From: Mycolicibacterium fallax
Lineage (GTDB): Bacteria; Actinomycetota; Actinomycetes; Mycobacteriales; Mycobacteriaceae
Direction: 5' to 3'
Assembly: GCF_010726955.1 (NCBI RefSeq)
Contig: NZ_AP022603.1
Coordinates: 1,612,001-1,676,000, forward strand
Length of the DNA stretch: 64,000 bases
Shown: positions 59,961-64,000 of the stretch, in pieces
Numbering within the stretch: position 1 is the stretch's first letter
Layout of the letters: each line of letters starts with the position of its first letter
Made by a program: the position numbers and the translations under genes
Notes under the pieces: model-generated
Told to the model about the DNA's origin: nothing
Seen by the model: the letters and a program-made list of their open reading frames with translations, nothing else
Databases searched by the model: none

Positions 59961-61151
59961 TCACCACATCCCGGTGCTGGCCAGCGCGGCCTGCCGGGCC
60001 CGCTCGACGACCGCGGGCAGCACCTGCAGCGCCGCGTCGATGTCGGCCTCGGTACTGGTGTGCCCCAGGGTCAGCCGGATCGACCCGCGCGCACTTTGCC
60101 GGGTGCGGCCCATGGCCAGCAGCACGTGCGAGGGCTGCGCCACCCCGGCCGTGCAGGCCGAACCGGTGGAGCATTCGATTCCGTTGGCATCCAGCAGCAT
60201 CAGCAGCGAGTCACCCTCGCAGCCGCCGAAGGTGAAGTGCGCATTGCCGGGCAGCCGGTACTCCCGCGACCCGTTGAGCGTCACGTCGTCGATGCCGGCC
60301 AGCACGCCGTCGATAAGCCGGTCCCGCAGCCCGGTCAGCCGGTCGGCGTTGCGTTCCAGCGCGCCGACGGCGATCCGGGCGGCCTCGGCCAGGCCCACCG
60401 CGCCGGCGACGTCCGGGGTGCCCGACCGCACGTCGCGCTCCTGCCCACCGCCGTGGGTCAGCGGCATGCACGCGGTGTCGCGGCGCAGCAGCAGCACGCC
60501 GGTGCCTACCGGGCCGCCGAACTTGTGCCCGGTGACGCTGGCCGCGGCCAGTCCGCTGGCGGCAAAGTCCACCGGCACCTGGCCGACGGCCTGGACGGCG
60601 TCGCTGTGCATCGGCACGCCGAACTCGGCGGCGACGGCGGCCAGCTCGGTGACCGGCAGCAGGGTGCCGACCTCGTTGTTGGCCCACATCGCGGTGACCA
60701 GGGCGACGTCGTCGTGCCGACTCAGCGCCGCGCGCAGCGCGGCCGGGCTGACCGACCCGTCCGGTTCGGTCGGCAGCACGGTCAGGGTGGCGCCCTGCTG
60801 CTCGGTGAGCCATTGCACCGCGTCGAGCACGGCGTGGTGCTCGACCGCGGTGGTGATGATGCGGCGCCGCGCCGGATCGGCGGCGGTGCGCGCCCAGAAG
60901 ATGCCCTTGACGGCCAGGTTGTCACTCTCGGTACCGCCGGCGGTGAAGATCACCTCGGAGGGCCGGCAGCCGAGCGCCCCGGCGATGGTCTCCCGGGACT
61001 CCTCCATCCGGCGCCGAGCGGCCCGGCCCGCGCTGTGCAGCGACGAGGCGTTGCCGACGGTGCCCAGCAGGCCCGTCATCGCCTCGATGGCGCTCGGGTA
61101 CATCGGGGTGGTGGCGGCGTGGTCGAGATACACCGGAGGGGCGGGGGTCAT
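59961..61151 (-). CDS. iscS: cysteine desulfurase IscS
   Basis: 396 residues, fold type I PLP enzyme. [17 protein letters not shown] Lys in [13 protein letters not shown] (about 204), the His in VEHHAVLD, and the active-site Cys loop [19 protein letters not shown]. Provides persulphide sulphur for MnmA and iron-sulphur clusters. It heads a short operon with mnmA, as Rv3025c-Rv3024c. Confidence 0.95.
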   Translation of the reverse strand: MTPAPPVYLDHAATTPMYPSAIEAMTGLLGTVGNASSLHSAGRAARRRMEESRETIAGALGCRPSEVIFTAGGTESDNLAVKGIFWARTAADPARRRIITTAVEHHAVLDAVQWLTEQQGATLTVLPTEPDGSVSPAALRAALSRHDDVALVTAMWANNEVGTLLPVTELAAVAAEFGVPMHSDAVQAVGQVPVDFAASGLAAASVTGHKFGGPVGTGVLLLRRDTACMPLTHGGGQERDVRSGTPDVAGAVGLAEAARIAVGALERNADRLTGLRDRLIDGVLAGIDDVTLNGSREYRLPGNAHFTFGGCEGDSLLMLLDANGIECSTGSACTAGVAQPSHVLLAMGRTRQSARGSIRLTLGHTSTEADIDAALQVLPAVVERARQAALASTGMW

Positions 61152-61196
61152 GGCCTGTCAAGGATACCGGCAGCGCGGATCCGCGCCCCGATGCCG

Positions 61197-62051
61197 TCAG
61201 GCGGCCAACCGGACCTGCCGGCGCGCGGCCGGCCGGTGCGCGCGCACGCTCACCGCGCCCAGGACCTGCGCCTGGGTCCGGGCCGCCAGTGCTCGCCGGT
61301 CGCCGCCGGGCAGTTGTAGGGGCCCGACGTGCACCCGCACCACGGTGCGACGGGCGGTCAGCAGCCGGCGCAGCGACGCGCCAAGGGTGTCCTCGCCGAT
61401 GTAGGCCGCCGCGGTGGACGGCCGACCGTCGCGCTGTCGGTAGCTGACCCGCAGCGGCTGCACCGGGCGGCCGGCGTCGATGGCCGCCTGGAACAGCGCG
61501 GGGGCGAACCGGCCGTGCGCCAGCCCGCACCAGGTGGTGCCCTCCGGGAAGGCCACCACGGTCTTGCCGGCGCGCAACCGCTCGGCGACGACGCCGACGA
61601 CCGCGGGCAGCCGGCGCAGGTTGCCCCGCTCGATCGGGATGACCTGCAGCCAGCGGGCCAGCCGGCCCAGGGCCGGCCAGCCGACCATCTCGGCCTTGGC
61701 GACGAAGGTGCCGGGCGCGACCGCCCCGACCACGAACACGTCGGCCCAGGAGACGTGGTTGCTGGCGATCAACACGCCGCTCAGGTTGCGCACCGGGCCG
61801 CCGGTGACCCGGACTCGCACCCCCAGCGCGGCCAGCACCAGCCGGCAGTAGCCGCGCCGCAGTGCCGGGCCGGCCGGGCCAAGCAGCCCCGCCAGGGCCA
61901 GCATCGGCAGCCCGGGGACCAGCACGGCCAGCGCCGCCGCCCGGCGGGCCTGCCGCCAGGCGACCGCCAGCCGATGCCCGATCGGGTCGGTGCCTGCGGC
62001 CAGGCAGTGCTCGTCGCAGCAGGCCCGGGGCAGCCACGGGTTGGCGTTCAT
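61197..62051 (-). CDS. PlsC-type lysophospholipid acyltransferase (Rv3026c-like)
   Basis: 284 residues. N-terminal Cys-rich stretch, hydrophobic helix (about 38-58), then the acyltransferase motifs NHVSWADVFVV (NHx4D, about 97-107), IPIERGNLRR and VVAFPEGTTW. It would acylate lysophosphatidate or another hydroxyl acceptor at the membrane. It overlaps the preceding GNAT gene by ATGA, a layout that recalls ornithine-lipid OlsA/OlsB pairs. Confidence 0.9.
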   Translation of the reverse strand: MNANPWLPRACCDEHCLAAGTDPIGHRLAVAWRQARRAAALAVLVPGLPMLALAGLLGPAGPALRRGYCRLVLAALGVRVRVTGGPVRNLSGVLIASNHVSWADVFVVGAVAPGTFVAKAEMVGWPALGRLARWLQVIPIERGNLRRLPAVVGVVAERLRAGKTVVAFPEGTTWCGLAHGRFAPALFQAAIDAGRPVQPLRVSYRQRDGRPSTAAAYIGEDTLGASLRRLLTARRTVVRVHVGPLQLPGGDRRALAARTQAQVLGAVSVRAHRPAARRQVRLAA

Positions 62052-62947
62052 CGGCTGGCCGGCGCCGCGGAGCCGGCCGAGCGCAGCCGGTTCAGGTAGC
62101 GCACATCGGCCCGGCGCTTGTCCAGCAGCGCCGGGAAGTCGGCGACGCCGAACTCCGGGTCGTGCGCCGGTTCGCCGCAGACCTGTGCGCCCAGCCGCAG
62201 GTAGCCGCGCATCAGCGGCGGGATGGTGGGCCGGGCCGGCGCGGGCAGGTCGTCGAGCCCGCGGCCGTCCAGCCGCACCGGCCGGTGCGGCACGACGGTC
62301 AGTTCGGCGGGTGCGGCGTGCCGGCGGGCGACGAAGTCGCGGACCCCGCGGACCTGGCCGCCCGGGGCGCCCTCGCCGTGGATCGGGACCGACACACAGC
62401 CGGCCACCAGGTCGTAACCGGACCGGTCCAGGTAGGCCAGGATGCCGGTCCACATCAGCAGCACCACCGCGCCGTTGCGGTGATCGGCGCGCACCACCGC
62501 CCGGCCCATCTCGACCAGCGAGGGCCGCAGCGGGTCCCAGGCGCGCAGATCGAACTCGGTGGCGCTGTACAGACCGCCGGCGGCGATGGCGCCCGGGGGC
62601 GGCAGCATCCGGTAGCAGCCGACGATCTCGTCGCTGCCGTCGTCGCGGACCAGTAGGTGGTCGCAGTGCTCGTCGAACTCGTCGGCGTCGCGGCCGTCCG
62701 CCGCGGCCGGCGGGGCGAAGCCCGGTTCGGTGCTGAACACCCGATGGCGCAGCCGCTGGGCGGCGTCGATCAGCTCCGGGTCCCTCGACAGCAGCAGCGA
62801 GTAGCGCGGGGTCGGGCCGGCGGTGCCGGCGGCGGCTTCAGTGGCAGGAATGAGTGGGACGGGAATGCGTGGGACGGGAATGCGTGGGACGGGAATGCGT
62901 GGGACGGGAATGCGTGGGGCGGGAATGAGTACGGAAGCGGTGCTCAT
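62048..62947 (-). CDS. GNAT/OlsB-like N-acyltransferase (Rv3027c-like) with N-terminal repeats
   Basis: 299 residues. After an N-terminal RIPVP repeat tract (about 12-33) comes an OlsB/hemolysin-like GNAT domain: LIDAAQRLRHRVFSTEPGF (about 59-77), DEFDEHCDHLLVRD, IVGCYRML, and SLVEMGRAVVRADHRNGAVVLLMW. OlsB-type enzymes put 3-hydroxyacyl groups on ornithine, and the coupled PlsC-like gene fits the second step; this is inference. The repeat tract is a 15-bp minisatellite and not found in the family in general. Confidence 0.85.
   Translation of the reverse strand: MSTASVLIPAPRIPVPRIPVPRIPVPRIPVPLIPATEAAAGTAGPTPRYSLLLSRDPELIDAAQRLRHRVFSTEPGFAPPAAADGRDADEFDEHCDHLLVRDDGSDEIVGCYRMLPPPGAIAAGGLYSATEFDLRAWDPLRPSLVEMGRAVVRADHRNGAVVLLMWTGILAYLDRSGYDLVAGCVSVPIHGEGAPGGQVRGVRDFVARRHAAPAELTVVPHRPVRLDGRGLDDLPAPARPTIPPLMRGYLRLGAQVCGEPAHDPEFGVADFPALLDKRRADVRYLNRLRSAGSAAPASR
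62851..62925. repeat. in-frame 15-bp minisatellite, 5 copies
   Basis: TGCGTGGGACGGGAA units from 62851 to 62925 with small differences in the outer copies. On the minus strand each codes for the pentapeptide R-I-P-V-P. Being a multiple of three, copy changes would not break the gene. Confidence 0.9.
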
Positions 62948-63037
62948 GCCCGTCAGGTTGGCCGGGCCGCGCGGCCCGCGGGCAAGCGCCGTGTGACGGG
63001 TTGTTGAGCATCAGGTGACGATTTCTCCCCCCGGCAC

Positions 63038-63078
63038 GCAAAAACCCCGGCACGCCGAGGGCGCGCCGGGGTTTCTTT
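63038..63078 (-). terminator. terminator after etfA
   Basis: On the minus strand AAACCCCGGCGCGCC pairs with GGCGTGCCGGGGTTT (one G-T pair), followed by TTTTT. It ends the etfA transcript. Confidence 0.85.
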
Positions 63079-63088
63079 GCGAGCGTGA

Positions 63089-64000
63089 TCAGCCCTTGCG
63101 AGCCTTGACGGCCTCGGTGAGCTGCGGAGCGACGTTGAACAGGTCGCCCACGATGCCCAGGTCGGCGATCTCGAAGATCGGCGCCTCTTCGTCCTTGTTG
63201 ACCGCGACGATGGTCTTCGAGGTCTGCATGCCGGCCCGGTGCTGGATGGCACCGGAGATGCCCAGAGCGATGTACAGCTGCGGGGCGACGGTCTTGCCGG
63301 TCTGGCCGATCTGGAACTGACCCGGGTAGTACCCGGAGTCCACCGCGGCACGCGAGGCACCGACGGCGGCGCCGAGCGAGTCGGCGAGCTCCTCGACCAC
63401 GGAGAACTTCTCCGCCGAGCCCACCCCGCGGCCGCCGGCCACGACGACCGACGCCTCGGTCAGCTCCGGACGGTCACCGGCGACGGCCGGCTCCCGCGAG
63501 GTGATCTTGGTGGCGTTCTCGGCCTGCGCGGGCACCTCGACGGTGACCTGCTCGCCGGCTCCGGCGACCTCTTCGGCCTCCAGGCCGCCCGGGCGCACCG
63601 TGTAGATCGGGGTGTCGGTGTTGACCTTGGCCTCCACCACGAACGCACCACCGAAGATGGAGTGCACGCCAACGCCCTCGGAGTTGATGTCGACGACGTC
63701 GACCAGCAGCCCGGAGCCGATCCGCGCGGCCAACCGGCCGGCGGTCTCCTTGCCGTCGGCGGTGGCCGCGAGCAGCACGCCGGCCGGGGTGGCGGACTCG
63801 ACCAGGGCGGCCAGCACGTCCACGTAGGGGGTGACCAGGAAGTTGGCCACGTCGTCGGACTCGGCGACATAGATCTTCGCGGCGCCGGCGGCCTTGAGGC
63901 CGTCGACCAGCGGGGCGGCGGCGCCGGGGACACCCACCACGACCGCAGACGGCTCGCCCAGTCGGCGGGCCGCGGTGATGAGCTCGCTGGTGACCTTCTT
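63089..64000 (-). CDS. etfA: electron transfer flavoprotein alpha subunit EtfA/FixB (5' end outside window)
   Basis: 304 codons to the stop at 63089; the first few codons lie past the right edge. N-terminal ETF domain ([21 protein letters not shown] ... [20 protein letters not shown]) and the C-terminal FAD domain with [50 protein letters not shown] and [23 protein letters not shown]. It accepts electrons from acyl-CoA dehydrogenases such as FadE19. In M. tuberculosis it is Rv3028c, in order after Rv3027c. Confidence 0.95.
   Translation of the reverse strand, partial: KKVTSELITAARRLGEPSAVVVGVPGAAAPLVDGLKAAGAAKIYVAESDDVANFLVTPYVDVLAALVESATPAGVLLAATADGKETAGRLAARIGSGLLVDVVDINSEGVGVHSIFGGAFVVEAKVNTDTPIYTVRPGGLEAEEVAGAGEQVTVEVPAQAENATKITSREPAVAGDRPELTEASVVVAGGRGVGSAEKFSVVEELADSLGAAVGASRAAVDSGYYPGQFQIGQTGKTVAPQLYIALGISGAIQHRAGMQTSKTIVAVNKDEEAPIFEIADLGIVGDLFNVAPQLTEAVKARKG

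Overview
The window is high-GC, densely coded DNA from a mycobacterium in the broad sense. The markers are the usfY/rsbW/sigF stress locus, mycobactin genes mbtA and mbtI with IdeR-type iron boxes, the L,D-transpeptidase LdtB, lipoprotein LppZ, the accD1-accA1-fadE19-bkd branched-chain catabolic cluster, an AccA1/AccD1-type carboxylase and several wax ester synthase/Lip-type lipid enzymes. From memory of M. tuberculosis gene order, three blocks look collinear with Rv0885-Rv0886, with Rv2495c to Rv2511 plus Rv2518c, and with Rv3005c to Rv3028c. They are joined in a different order, so the species is not M. tuberculosis and I cannot name it.

Region 1 (1-16.1 kb) is a stress/accessory region: a lipid acyltransferase and esterase, tRNA-Arg, a STAS protein, sigF-rsbW, usfY and small membrane proteins, an ISL3 transposase remnant, an intact IS1380-family element, a small secreted Gly/Cys-rich protein, an Orn/Lys/Arg decarboxylase-fold enzyme, a large catalase, and two converging operons (SDR + heme-oxygenase-like diiron protein; methyltransferase + CDGSH protein). 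Five sites with the form GTTT-N15/16-GGGTA, the mycobacterial SigF promoter consensus, sit directly upstream of rsbW-sigF, a small membrane protein, katE and both converging operons. This part therefore reads as a SigF regulon clustered around its own sigma factor.

Region 2 (16-31.5 kb) holds a PAS-ANTAR regulator, an AurF-like diiron protein with the ferredoxin/ferredoxin-reductase FprB (shortened here at its C-terminus), a TetR regulator, a DUF808 protein, an enoyl-CoA hydratase, and the long minus-strand operon accD1-accA1-fadE19-maoC-citE-bkdA-bkdB-bkdC for leucine/branched-chain keto acid breakdown.

Region 3 (31.5-46 kb) has an MmpS-like membrane protein, an MFS transporter, an SDR, then lineage-specific genes inserted before the HerA-like ATPase: a YnfA protein, an acyl-ACP desaturase, and a lower-GC pair made of a NucS-like PD-(D/E)XK nuclease and an orphan protein that matches the transducer half of DNA gyrase B but lacks its ATPase motifs. 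That pair is the most unusual thing in the window. Then follow orn, tRNA-His, TspO, mbtA and mbtI (converging, each with an IdeR box), ldtB and tRNA-Lys.

Region 4 (46-64 kb) contains DoxX, lppZ, the gatCAB amidotransferase genes, an ACT-domain protein, a membrane protein, ligA, a MmcQ/YjbR protein, an SRPBCC-ArsR pair with two palindromic operators, a MetE-like protein, mnmA, iscS, an acyltransferase, a GNAT protein and the start of etfA. pfkA, which I recall lying between gatB and gatA in M. tuberculosis, is missing and a 57-bp tandem repeat lies there instead.
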